From Mesorhabditis belari (taxonomy: Eukaryota; Nematoda; Chromadorea; Rhabditida; Rhabditidae), in assembly GCA_958450365.1 (NCBI GenBank), contig CAUEEP010000289.1, positions 480,354-544,353 of the forward strand: 64,000 bases of DNA, in the 5' to 3' direction. A program made the position numbers and the translations under genes. The stretch's first letter is position 1. Each line of letters begins with the position of its first letter. The notes beneath the pieces were generated by a model. That model made no database searches, was not told the DNA's origin, and was given only the letters and a program-made list of their open reading frames with translations. This document shows positions 31,600 through 44,000 of the stretch, piece by piece.

Positions 31600-33900
31600 T
31601 TAGAAAAGAAAAAAAAGCCCAAATTCATCGATTGACTTTCACAAAAATCTATGTGAATCAATAAAAGATAGAGCGCAAAAAAGTTAAGAACTAGCAAAAA
31701 GAATATAAGCCTAATTTTTAGAATAATTTGTTCAACCGATTTCTTTATAGTTTTTTTGGATTTGAATTTGCTTGAAAATTGATCTAAATTGTTTGAAAAG
31801 GTAGAAAAATGAATAATCAAGTCAGGAAAAGTCAAGAACAGCTAACAACAGCTTTCGCTTGGATTTTTCAGCGTCAACATGCCCATCAAAGCACATCTTT
31901 GAGTATCCTGGCCAGCACTGTCCCTTTTTCCGATTGTCGGATCTTGCGATTTTCGCATTTTTGCTCAATCTCTCATTGGCAACAGGCGCGGAAAGGCGGA
32001 AACGGACGAGAAAAGCATTTTTTATGTTTTCGACTGTTTTGAGAGTCTGGGAAAGGGATTTCTTTGACTTTTTAGCTCTTTTCTTCTTTCTTTTAGTCAA
32101 AAGCTGATGAGTGGCCGTGGAAAGGGACAAACATTTCATCTATAACACAATCACTTTTTCTTCATCACTCCTCCAACACTTCCCCTTCCTCACTCCTCCA
32201 ACACTTTCCTTCATCACTCCTCCAACACTCTCCTTCCTCACTCCTCCAACACTTCCTTCATCCATCTACATTCACGTGTGTTCTTTCTATGCACGAAAAG
32301 CTTCTCTATGGCTGAGAATTGTGAATTGAACCCATTAAAGGTTCAATTTAAGGACTTTGAAACAAATCGCTTTTGAGGAATCAATGAACAAGTAACAAGT
32401 CGAAAAACAGCCACGCCAAAAAGTATTCATATTCAATTTTACAATTTCTTTCATATTCTCATTTTCTCTTTTGTTAATTTGCATTTATTTTTCCTTTTTT
32501 TGAAATGCTAGAAAGTTCGGATTTAACCAACCCAAATAAGGAAAAGATTGTTGAAGCCAAGGGAAAACGGAAAAATGCTGCTTTCTAAAAGAAAGTCTGA
32601 ATTTGGCTTCTAAAATGGCTTCAAAAAATGGCTTCAAAATGGCTTCTAAATGACTTCAAGACTATTTTAAATCGAAATCAAAAATTTCCTGTCAATTGCT
32701 AGTAAAATAGGCAAAAGATATTGCAAATAGTCGAGACTATTTCAACCAAATTGCTCTTTGGTTAAATATTGTTAAAGAGAATAAATATTTTTATCGAATT
32801 CGGGGTTAAGACTTAGTTTAGAACGAAATAGTCTAAAAATTACACGGAAGAATGGGTTCAGGGTCAGCCTAGGCAGCCCAGGGTCAGCCCCAGACAGCCT
32901 AGCGTCAAGCCAGACAGCCCAGGATCAGCCCAGGCAGCCTAGGACCAGTCCAGGGTCAGCCCAGGATCAGCCTAGGGAGCCCAGGATTAGCCTAGGCAGC
33001 CCAGAATCGTGGCCTAGGAGCCCAGGATCAGCCTAGACAGCCTAGGGTCAAGTCGGGCAGCCCAGGGACAGCCAAGTGACCCAGGGTCAAGCCAGACAGC
33101 CCAGGGTCAAGCCAGGCAGCCCAGGATCAGCCCAGGCAGTCCAGGGTCAAGCCAGGCAGTCAAGATCAGGCACAAGCCGATGTATCTGGATCCTTAACGG
33201 AAATGCAACGAATGAGAATTTTAATGTTCCAGTATATGCTGTGCGCTCCAGGATCGACTTTGTAGAAATTTTTGATTCAACAAGTTGGAGTAATCGGTTA
33301 GAAATAGGCAGCAAGCAACTCGAATCTCTTTAGCAACATTGCAAAGCTTGGTTTACTCATCATTTGAATCTATTATTAAATGCTGTGCACTCCAGGATGA
33401 TTCCTGACAAAGTTTCGAGTTTGGAATTGGAATTAGAATTTGAAATTGTTGTTTATTAAAAGATTTTCTTCAAAAAAACATAAAAATCAAGACTTTTCTC
33501 TTTTTCACTCGATTGTTTCCAAGTGGCCGAAGTCGAATGAGCTGAATTTTGCATTTATTCTTCAATTTCCATACAAACTAATTTATTCTTTTTTACTAAA
33601 AAAAATACACGCATCGTTTTAAAGACATTTCAAGTGACACCCCAAAAAAATCAAAATTTCAATCGTTTTTTGATTATTTTTTTGATAAATGAGCGATCTG
33701 GACAAATACAGAACAAGCTTAAGACAAAAGAAATGCAAATTCTCAGACAAAAAAAAATTCGCCCATAGGCACTTGCGGAGTTTTTCGAGTAGCTAATATA
33801 CAGAAAATTGTCATTTTACGAAAAAATTCAACGACCAATCGACAGCGTGCCTGCCAGGATCGGGGAAAAACGAAAAAGAAACGGCAAACGACACTCCGTG
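31600..33900. other. Gene-poor stretch
   Basis: Holds a CACTCCTCCAACACT minisatellite (32160-32260), GGCTTCAAAATGG short repeats (32605-32660) and the CAGCCCAGG array (32860-33170). Minus-strand sequence near 31900-32010 reads CENRKIRQSEKGTVLARIL but cannot be joined to other exons. No motif copies are seen in 27.5-33.2 kb. Confidence 0.5.
32860..33175. repeat. About 20-bp CAGCCCAGGGTCAAGC minisatellite, first locus
   Basis: Degenerate copies of CCAGGCAGCCCAGGGTCAAG. The same unit makes up 44940-45365. Confidence 0.9.
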
Positions 33901-33907
33901 ACGTTTA

Positions 33908-33964
33908 CTTGGCGGCCATCGGCTGTCGAACGACGCTCGTCGTTGTTACAACGGTTTGCGCCAT
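33908..33964 (-). CDS. Candidate exon beginning with ATG
   Basis: After a CTTTCAG acceptor the minus strand reads MAQTVVTTTSVVRQPMAA and reaches a gtaaac donor, carrying two bases. It may be the first exon of a small gene or an internal exon of the coiled-coil gene. It cannot join the exon at 29310-29400 directly, because that junction makes a stop. Confidence 0.35.
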
Positions 33965-34019
33965 CTGAAAGCGGACTTTATGAATTTTTGGGCAAGCTGG
34001 ATAGCACACTAGTTAATGG

Positions 34020-34600
34020 TAGCAAAAACTTTGGCAAGTTTTCAGATTTTTGAAGTCAACTCTTGGTGACGTAGCTGGGCGGTTTTCTAGGGCTGAAATC
34101 GACCGGGAAAGTTTCCGTCAAATTTGAGGGCTATGGCTGTCACAATATTGATTGGATTTAAAAACTTGATGGTTTTCAAAATTTCTGGAGACAACTCTTT
34201 GGCGACGTAGCTGGGCGGTTTTCTAGCGCTAAGATCGACCGGGAAAGTTTTTTGCATCAAATTTGAGGGATTTGGCTGTCACAATCTTGATTAGATTTTA
34301 AAAATTTGATTGTTTTCGAAATTTTTGGATTCAACTCTTTGGTGACGTAGCTGGAGTGGTTTTCTAGCGATGAAATCGCCCGGGAAAGTTTTTTGGTCAA
34401 ATTTGTGGGCTATGGCTGTCCCAATATTGATTAGAATTTTAAAATTTGATAGTTTTCAAAATTTCTGGAGACAACGCTTTGTGACGTAGCTGGGCGGTTT
34501 TCTAGGCCTGAAATCGACTGGCAAAGTTTTGTCAAATTTGAGAGCCATGGCTGTCACAATATTGATTGGATTTAAAAAATTTGATAGTTTTCAAAATTTC
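34020..34600. repeat. About 140-bp tandem repeat, family 8
   Basis: Four to five units contain GACGTAGCTGGGCGGTTTTC and ATGGCTGTCACAATATTGAT. Here the 11-bp motif is degenerate (GGCTGTCAC in place of CTGGANNNCAC), but the spacing is kept. Confidence 0.8.
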
Positions 34601-35086
34601 GCACCTCTTGTTGAGCGGTCGTTGGCTCTTGTTGGGTTTCGACGATCGGCGATCGGATGGGCACCACTGAAATCTTTGGATTCATCAAAGTTTCACCAAA
34701 AATCCTTCAAATTCAGGGTTAATCGGGTAAATCGAGCGTTAGATTGAGCGAAAAATAATGCCGAAAAAAGTACTGCAAAAGTTTTCTTTTCAACTTTCCG
34801 CTTTGATTTCTTTCGAGTGCTTTTAAACTAGGATTTTTCAAACTTTCACGAAAAATCATTTGTATTTTGGTGGGTTCTGAATGTATAAAAGAAAATTGTT
34901 CAATGAATTTGATCAATTTTCGAAAAGTAAAATATTGGGTAAATGAACCGAAATGAGTTCAGAGGAAAACTGGGAATTTTCAGCGGTGACTAGAGAGTTT
35001 TTTCACGGAATCTCAAAAGCTGGGAACGCACTTCACTGTACCATCGCATTAGGAATTGAGAAAAAAGACAAAACCAACGAGTGTAC

Positions 35087-38000
35087 TGTGGCGCTGGGGC
35101 GGCCATGAGACGTTTTGGACGTGCGTCTTGCTGACGGGCAGGGTTTTGTGAATCGACTCGACGGCTTCCCTTCGCGATCCTCGGTCTCTGGTGGAGGCCA
35201 GACGACCGGACCGAGTTGGGTGCGATCTGAATGGAAATCGATAGAGGTGGACATGCTGGGGTGGAGAGGTGGATCAACTACATGCTGAGAAGGTTTCTCT
35301 TTTTTATTCACAGCCTCCAAAGTACTTGAATTATGCTGTGACATCCATAGTTTATAGTCCGATCATTTTAGATTCATTGAGTAAATTGTTGAGCTACAAC
35401 ACCAGGTGGTTTAGTTACGCAATTTTGACAGATTTCTTAATTAGATGAATTTCAAGGATATTGAACGCGCAAAAAGGTGATGTGACTTCCATAATGGATG
35501 ATGCTGAAGTTTGGAGCTCATAGACTAACCCTGGAGTAGTGATCTTGCTTGGTTTAGTTACGTTATTATGAGAAAATCTTCAATTAATGAATTTTAAGGA
35601 TTTTAAACACTAAAAAGATGCTGTGACCTCCATAATGGATGATGCTGAAGTTTGGAGCTCTATGACTAACCCTGGAGTAATGATCTTGCTCGGTTTAGTT
35701 ACGTAATTTTGACAAAATCAAAATCAAAATCAAAATGAATTCCAACGATTTTAAACACTAAAAAGATGCAGTGACCTCCATAACTCATAATGTTAAAGTT
35801 TGGAGCTCATAGACTAATCTTAAAGACATTTATTTAGCCCGGTTGAATTACCCAAGCTCAATTCTTGAAAATCTTGAATTCAACCTTAAACTCAACCACT
35901 TATTTTCCTTTTAAACTCAATCAGAAATCTTTTCTCATTTCTTTGCTTACCAGCATGCGCTTTGGTGAGCTCGTCCCTCGGGCGGTGGCCAGGCGCGGTT
36001 GATTCGCGTGGTGCGAGGAGCAAATCGGAGTACCTCGTGTTGTTCCTGGAAATTCGTGATGTTCCAATTGTTTCAGTTTAATTATCCCGCGATCTGGATA
36101 TCACAGAAAGTATTGTGCATTCGAGAATCAGCTTTTTCCCACCTGTTGAATCCACGCCAAGTCGTCGCCGGTTTTCACTCGAGTGATTGCGCCGCTAAAA
36201 ATTGAGAAATGTTCAAAAATTTTCTTTTTTTTTGCCGAATCTGGATGTCAGTATAGAAGCTTTTAAAAAAATTGAGAAAAATTCGGAATTTCTAAGAAAT
36301 CGTCATTTAAACCGACGTTTCTCTCTGAATTCGTCTTGTGGTGGTGGCCAAACGGCAGTCACTTTTCCCGGATTGTAATTCGTTCGCAATACCTCCATTT
36401 CTTCCTGTAAATTGAAAGGGTTTTTTTTCTGAGAAAATTGTTTATTTCAAAGTTTCTATTCAAGAATTCTCTAAAATTCGCTGAAAAATTTGCTCGACAC
36501 GAGATTTTCGTCAGAATAAGTTGTTGCCTGATTTTTTAAAAAACGAAAAATCCCATCTGGATATCACGCTTCAAAAATCAGGAGCTTAAAACTCAAAAAG
36601 TAAGAGAAAAAATTTCATGCCCCCATGGCGCAGTGGGTTTTTCTAGCCACTCGAGTCAAGACTTCGAGTCAAAACGACCCGGGTTCGATCCCGGGTGCTG
36701 CCGGTAATTTTTTCCTTTTATTTTAATGAAGAAATTTTGAAGGGAAAGTTGTTTAAAACAATTTTAAAGGCTCAAAAACAGTTATAACTTTGACAAAAGT
36801 TCGTGAAATTTTTCAAAATTTGAAATTTCAAAACAGCCGATTTTGATGGGTTTCCGGGTCGAAAACATCTAATTTTTTATAAGAAAAGTGTTGTTTTTAA
36901 ACAAATTTCCTGTTAATTATAGAAAAATCGGTTTCTTGACCATTTTTCGTCATTTCTTGACTTCGAAATCACAAAAGCTCAAAATTGGAAGTTGGGTAAA
37001 TGAGCTGGTTAGATTTTAGAGAAAACGACACCAATTCAAAAGTTTTAAACAAATTCAAGGCTCAAGCTGGAACGCACAGAAAAGATTGGGGCAAAGATTT
37101 CGGCAAACCCTCGACTTTTGGCTCCGGCTCAATTACCCAAGCGGTGAAGCTGGAAGAATTTTTCGCCTCAAAAACCCTCAAAACGTTTTTTCGAGCTTCA
37201 TGACATCCAGGATCTTCAAAAGAGGAAAATTTCCTGCCCCCATGGCGCAGTGGGTTTTTGGTCCAGCCGTTCGAGTCAAGCCTTCGAGTCAAAACGACCC
37301 GGGTTCGATCCCGGTGCTGCCGGTAATTTTTCTTTTATTGTAATGAAGAAATTTTGAAGAGAAAGTTGCTTGAAGCAATTGTAAAGGCTCAAAAATAGTT
37401 GTAAAATTGACGAAAATTGACGCCAATTTTCGTCGCTAATCGTCAATTCTAAATCATTTTTTATGAAGGATAAATGGCGTGTTTTTTTTCGAAAAACATT
37501 TGAATCATCTAATATGAAAAGGAAAAATTGGATAAAGCTATAAAAAGAAACTCTTAAATTTGTTATTTTTGATTTTTTGATGAAATCCCATTTCCGGTCT
37601 TCGCCATAAAAGAAAATTAAAAAAACGTCCAAGATCTTTCAAGGAAATTTTAAAATGGAAATCAAACCGAATTCCGACGTTTCTAAGTCAACTGACATCC
37701 AGAAATGGTAAAAATTGAGGAATTTCCGGCTTTTAAAAAGCCTAGAAACCCGGAAACGCTGGCAGAGTCGAAACTTCGTAAACACATTTGGCGTAAATCT
37801 ATGCAAAAATGCTAATTTCACGATATTTACCCAAAATGATATCCAGGAAAAGTAAATATTAAAGAATTTTTGTCTTTTTATTACTTCAAAAACCCGGAAT
37901 TGCCCCCAGCTACCGAATCCATAAATAGTCGCATCTCAAAAATACACAAAGTGCCCACATTAGTATTTATCTAGTGTGACATCCAGAAATGGTAAAAATT

Positions 38001-41000
38001 GAGGAAATTCCGGCTTTTAAAAGCCTGGAAACCCGGAAACGTCGCAGAGTCGAAACTTCGTAAACACATTTGGAGCAAATCCATGCAAAAATGCTCATTC
38101 CCACGATATTTACCCAAAATGATATCCAGGGAAACGCAAATATTAAAGAATTTTTCATTTTTATTACTTCCAAAAACCCGGAATTGCCCCCAGCTACCGA
38201 ATTCATAAATAGTCGCATCCCTCAAAAATACCCAAAGTGCCCGCATTTATTCGTATTTATCTAGTGTGACATCCAGGATTGATGAAAAAATTTATTAAAA
38301 CTTTTCCTTTACGAGAAAAAAACCCGAAATATGCAGAGAGATTCGAAAGCAGAGAAATTCGTGAAAAAACAAGTATGACTAATTACGTGATTTGAAAAGG
38401 AAATGTTTTTGCGTTGAACAAATTTCCGCCCAAATCCCTAGGAAACACTTTTTTCTGCTCAGATCGAACTAATTTTATGCCTTTTACGGGAAATCTCTTG
38501 AAAAAGTCGATTTTTGGAGGTTTTGCGAGGCAGCGATTTATGCTCGACACGAGATTTTCGTCAGAATAAGTTGTTGCCTGATTTTTTAAAAAACGAAAAA
38601 CCTTCCTGTAAATTGAAAGGGTTGAGAAAAATTGTTTATTTCAGAAGTTTCTATTCAAGAGTCTCTCTAAAATTCACTGAACAATTTGCTCGACACGAGA
38701 CTTTCGTCGGAATAAGTTGTTGCCTGATTTTTTAAAAAACGAAAATCCCATCTGGATATCACGCTCAATCAGAGCTTAAAACTCAAAAAAGTAAGAGGAA
38801 AAATTTCCTGCCGCATGGCGCAGTGGGTTTTTCTAGCCACTGAGTCAAGCCTTCGAGTCAAAACGACCCAGGTTCGATCCCGGGTGCTGCCGGTAATTTT
38901 TTTCTTTTTATTGTAATGAAGAAATTTTGAAGAGAAAGTTGCTTAAAACAATTGTAAAGGCTCAAAAAACAGTTATAACTTTGACAAAAGTTCGTGAAAT
39001 TTTTCAAAATTTGAAATTTCAAAACAGACAATTTTGATGGGTTTCCGGGTCGAAAACATCCAATTTTTTATAAGAAAAGTGTTGTTTTTAAACAAATTTC
39101 CTGTTAATTATAGAAAAATCGGTTTCTTGACCATTTTCGTCATTTCTTGACTTCGAAAACACAAAAAGCTCAAAATTGGAAGTTGGGTAAATGAGCTGGT
39201 TAGATTTTAGAGAAAAACGACACCAATTCAAAAGTTTTAAACAAATTCAAGGCTCAAGCTGGAACGCACAGAAAAGATTGGGGCAAAGATTTCGGCAAAC
39301 CCTCCCCTTTGGCTCCGGCTCAATTACCCAAGTGGTGAAGCTGGAAGAATTTTTCGCCTCAAAACCCTCAAAACGTTTTTTTCGAGCTTCATGACATCCA
39401 GGATCTTCAAAAAGTTTCAATCAGAGCCCCAATTTTTCAGATAATTTCTTGAAAAGGTTACTTCATGTAAAATGCAATTCGGGGGTGAAAATCGAGAAAT
39501 TTTGGGCGAAGGGGGCTTTTGCGGGGGCCGGGAGCTCTTTAAGGGTCTTTAAGAGTTCCCGGCCCCAAGAAAAAGAATTGACCAAATAAATTGTTGTCTT
39601 TTTCTCTGTTGGGAACGCTTTTTCTTTGAATTTTGAAGTGAATGGCAGACATTTTTAGAGAAGAATAGCTCAAAAAATCATTGAGAAAACTTGTGTTTTC
39701 CTTTTTCCATAGCTCCAGCTTGCTCGTTTCTGCTAAACACGATCTGATTAAACAAAATATAATCCTACAATATAATTCTACAATACAATCCTACAATACA
39801 ATTATTTTAAAGCTTTCTAGATCTGTTTTTACTTTAAAAAAGAAATTAAAAAGAAAATCAACAACTTTTTCTCGAAAAAATGACGATTGATGACGAGGAT
39901 GATCTTTGAAAAAAAGTTTTTTTTACTGCTTTGATGAAAAATTAAACGAGTAAAGCGGGAAATGGCAGTGAGCAATACATAAATGATAAGGGAAAGAAGA
40001 TGAAAACATTTCATTTCGAAAAAAAGATGTTCCTCTTTGCGAAAACAAAGATGTTTACTGAAAATTCGACAAAAATTCGACAAATTTTGAGCGCTCAGCG
40101 ATCATGAAGTCGAAAAGTTGTAAAATCGCAATTTTTTTTGATGACATTGCCTAGTGTGCTCCAGATTGGCGGGCTCTCGATAAGTGAAATCTCGGAAAAC
40201 CCCTTGATATTCGAGAAAAGTGGCCGCATTCTGAGCGCTGAGTGATCATCGAGTTAAAATGTTGCAAAACCGCAAATCTTTTTGATAATCTTGCCTAGTG
40301 TGCTCTAAATTGGCGGGCTCGATAAGTGAAATCTTGGAAAACCCCTTGATATTCGAGAAAAGCGGCTGCATTCTGGAGAGCTCAGCAATCGCCGAGTTGA
40401 AAAGTTGCAAAGCCGCAAATTTTCTTCGATAACCTTGCCTAGTGTGCTCCAGATTGGCAGGTTTGAAAAGTGGAATCTCAGCAAATGCTTTACTTTTCGA
40501 GAAAAGCGACTACACTCTGAGCGCTCAGCGATCGTCGAGTTGAAAAGTTGTAAATTTCCAAAAAACTCTTGAACTCATTTATAGAATGCGTTCCAGCTTG
40601 GTGAATTTCCAAAGATCAAATCCCCAGAGGGAATCTGGTCTTCGAGGAAAATGGCTGTACTCGCAAGAAGTTTGAAGCGGGTTCAATTTTTGAACTTTCC
40701 TGAGGTTCATTGCGTGATCTCCGGCTTTTTACAGCTTATCACTTGTTATTGGGGGGAATTTTTTCCCTCCCTTCGCTGCTTAACGAGTCATAAAATGTTG
40801 TTGAAAGGGTTTTGATTTGCCGAAAATCGAAGAAAGGGGTGAAATCGTTCACTTAGCTCTGAAAAGTCAAAGAATCAAGAAATCCAAAAATTTCATTTGA
40901 ATTTTATTTTAATTTTCGAGTGATCTGGAGTGCACAGAAGAGAAAAAATTATTTGTTTTCAATTTCGAAAGATTTTTCTTTAATCATTTGGTTTTAGTGG

Positions 41001-44000
41001 GGGAGTTTTAGGGTTTTTATCGAAAATTTTATTGATTTTTAAAAAGCTGGACAAATAAATAAACCAATCTGGAGAACAATCCGAAGATTAAAAAGTGATT
41101 TTTAAAAAAATTTTGGTTTTTGGTTAAATGCAAATTTGAATGTAAATTTGAATGTAAATTTGAATGTAAATTTAAATGCAAATTTAAATGCAAATTTAAA
41201 TGCAAATTTAAATGTAAATTTGAATGTAAATTTGAATGTATTAGGTTGATGCTAAAGCCCTTTTCATTTTTTTCGTACTTCTTTTGAAAAATAACAAAGC
41301 TATCAATTAACCTATGGTTTGCTCTAAATGAAAAGAGTCTATTGTTCAATTCCCCATCTTTTTAAGCCACTCTCGGTTCACTTTCAAGCAAATTCGAGAG
41401 GAAAACGGGTTTTTCATAAAAATCTATAAAATCCTCTATAAAGAAATTGGCTGAATCAATTTCTCTGAAAATTTGGCAAGTATACCTCACTCCTTGTGCT
41501 CTATCTTTTATTTATTAACATCAAGATTGGTTTCCTTAGCTAAAGCGCCCATAATGCATCATCGAGCCGTCGCTCTTTTTGACTACCCGACTCAGGCTCT
41601 CAAAAGAATCTGGACATAAGACATTTTAAACTCGTTTTAATGTCATTTTGCAGAAAAATAATTGGCCTTTCGAATGACAATAAACACGTTGTTCAATTGG
41701 TGCATTTGTTATTTTTTTAACGGAAGTACGAAAAATGAAAAAGATTTTTGCATCAACCTAATAAATTTAAATGCAAATTTAATGCAAATTTTAAATGTTC
41801 TAAATTTGAATGCAAATTTGAATGCAAATTGGATCTAAATTTGAATGCAAATTTGAATGGAAATTTGGAATGTAAATTCTGAGTGCAAATTGGATGCAAA
41901 TCCGAATGCAAATTGGATGTACAAATTTAAATGTAAATTTGAATGTAAATTTGAATGTAGATCTGATTCAAATTTGAATGCAAATTTTGATGCAAATTGG
42001 ATGCAAATTTGAATGGAAATTTAAATTTAAAAATTCAAAAATAATTTCTTCTTTTCTACTTGAAAATATTTAAAATTCATCAAAAAAACATTCTATTTCT
42101 TATTTTTCCTTCTTCTTTTCTTCTTTTCTTTCTTTTTTTTTCTTTTTTGCATTTTCTCCTGAAGATTTCCTTTTCTTGGGCTTCTATTTTTAAAAATCGA
42201 AAAGCGTTCAGCTAAAAAAACAACGGCTTTTTTACTTGTGAATTTGATGTTGATTCGTTGCGTTGATGATAAAATTTTACGGTTTCCAAGCTTCTGCAGA
42301 AGCTCAACACTCAAATCCCCCACTAGATCTCGTCGTCAGCTATATTTCCTTGCGACCCTACATCGATAGATTCTGATAAGTGGTTCTCGAGATTCCGAGG
42401 AATTTAGGCAACGCTCACGCTGCGCTACACCAGGGGAGAAAATACGGGAAAATACAATTCCTGTTTTTCAGAAATCCGTTTTCCGGTATTAAGCTAGCGT
42501 GGAAAATAATGCGAATTTATTAACTGAAGCTTTTGGGAAAGTAATGGCAGGCAGATAAACAAAGAAACCGCGATGGTCACAGAGAAGGAGAGTTTCTTTG
42601 CTACACAATCATCATTACTCGAAAACATTGGTTCCTTTGTTATCAAAAAAATGAGGGAATAAAAATTGCTTATTCGAGCTGCTTTACTCTTTACTTCGAG
42701 CTGCTTTAAGCTTGGAAAATCTGTCCGAGAATCGCATAATTCAATTTCTATTCTATTTCTATTCTATTTCTATTCTATTTCTATTCTATTTCTATTCTAT
42801 TTCTATTCTACTCAGAGTGTGGCCGCTTTTCCCGAAGATCAAGGGGTTTTCCAAGATTCCACTTATCGAGCCCGCCAATCTGGAGCACACTAGGCAAGAT
42901 TATAAAATAAAGTTAGCGGTTTTGCAACATCTTAACTCGATGATCACTCAGCGGTCAGAGTGTGGTCGCTTTTCTCGAAGATCAAGGGGTTTTCCAAGAT
43001 TCCACTTATCGAGCCCACCAATCTGGAGCACACTAGGCAAGATTATCAAAAAAGATTTGCGGCTTTGCAAACTTTTCAACTCCATGATCGCTGAGCACTC
43101 AGAATTTCTATGCTTTTTCTATTCTATTCTATTCGATTTCAATTCTATTTCTATTCTATTTCTATTTCAATTCTATTTCTATTTCTATTCTATTTCTATT
43201 CTATTTCAAAAGCCTATGGCGAAGGGAATATTAGCGAAAGTCAATGTCAATGTCAATGTTATCAATGAAAATTTTGTCGCTAACGGGATTCGAACCAGCG
43301 ACCCACAGATTCTTAAGAATTTCGAGCAAAGATTGAGAGAAAATGAGCAAATTTATGTTGAGGATAAAACTTTTGTGCTTTGTAATTTGTAGTATCGGAA
43401 TTTGTAGCTGAATTCATAGACGATTTTTCTTTAAAATTGTCATGAGTACAATTTGATTTACATTATGCTACGACAAAAAAAAATTGTCTTCGCCTCTTTT
43501 TTGCAAATGTTTTCGATGCTGGCAAAGCATCGAATTGTGCAATTGTCTTTGCAATTGAAGTCGGCAATTGAGTCGACAATTGAAGCTATTTTTTTGCTGT
43601 CCTCTCCATTTTAAAGCCCTGCTTTCGTTTAAACGCTTTTCGAATTGAGTAGTTCGTTCGCAGACGTATCCGATCTGAGTCGTCGAACCTAATTGAATTC
43701 CAGAGTTTCTAGATGAACTGATAGGTGCCCCATAATATTGAGAGCCGATAGGAAAATGGGGAATCGAATCATCTAGAGGAATCGGATCATCTGGAGATGG
43801 GGAATCAGATCATCTGGAGGAATCGGATCATTTAGAGGAATCGGATCATCTGGAGGAATCGGATCATCTGGAGACGGGGAATCGAAGCATCTGGAGGAAT
43901 CGGATCATCTAGAGGAATCGGATCATCTAGAGGAATCGGATCATCTGCAGATGGGGAATCGGATCTGGAGGTGGTTGCCGTTGACGAACAATGGGTGGAT

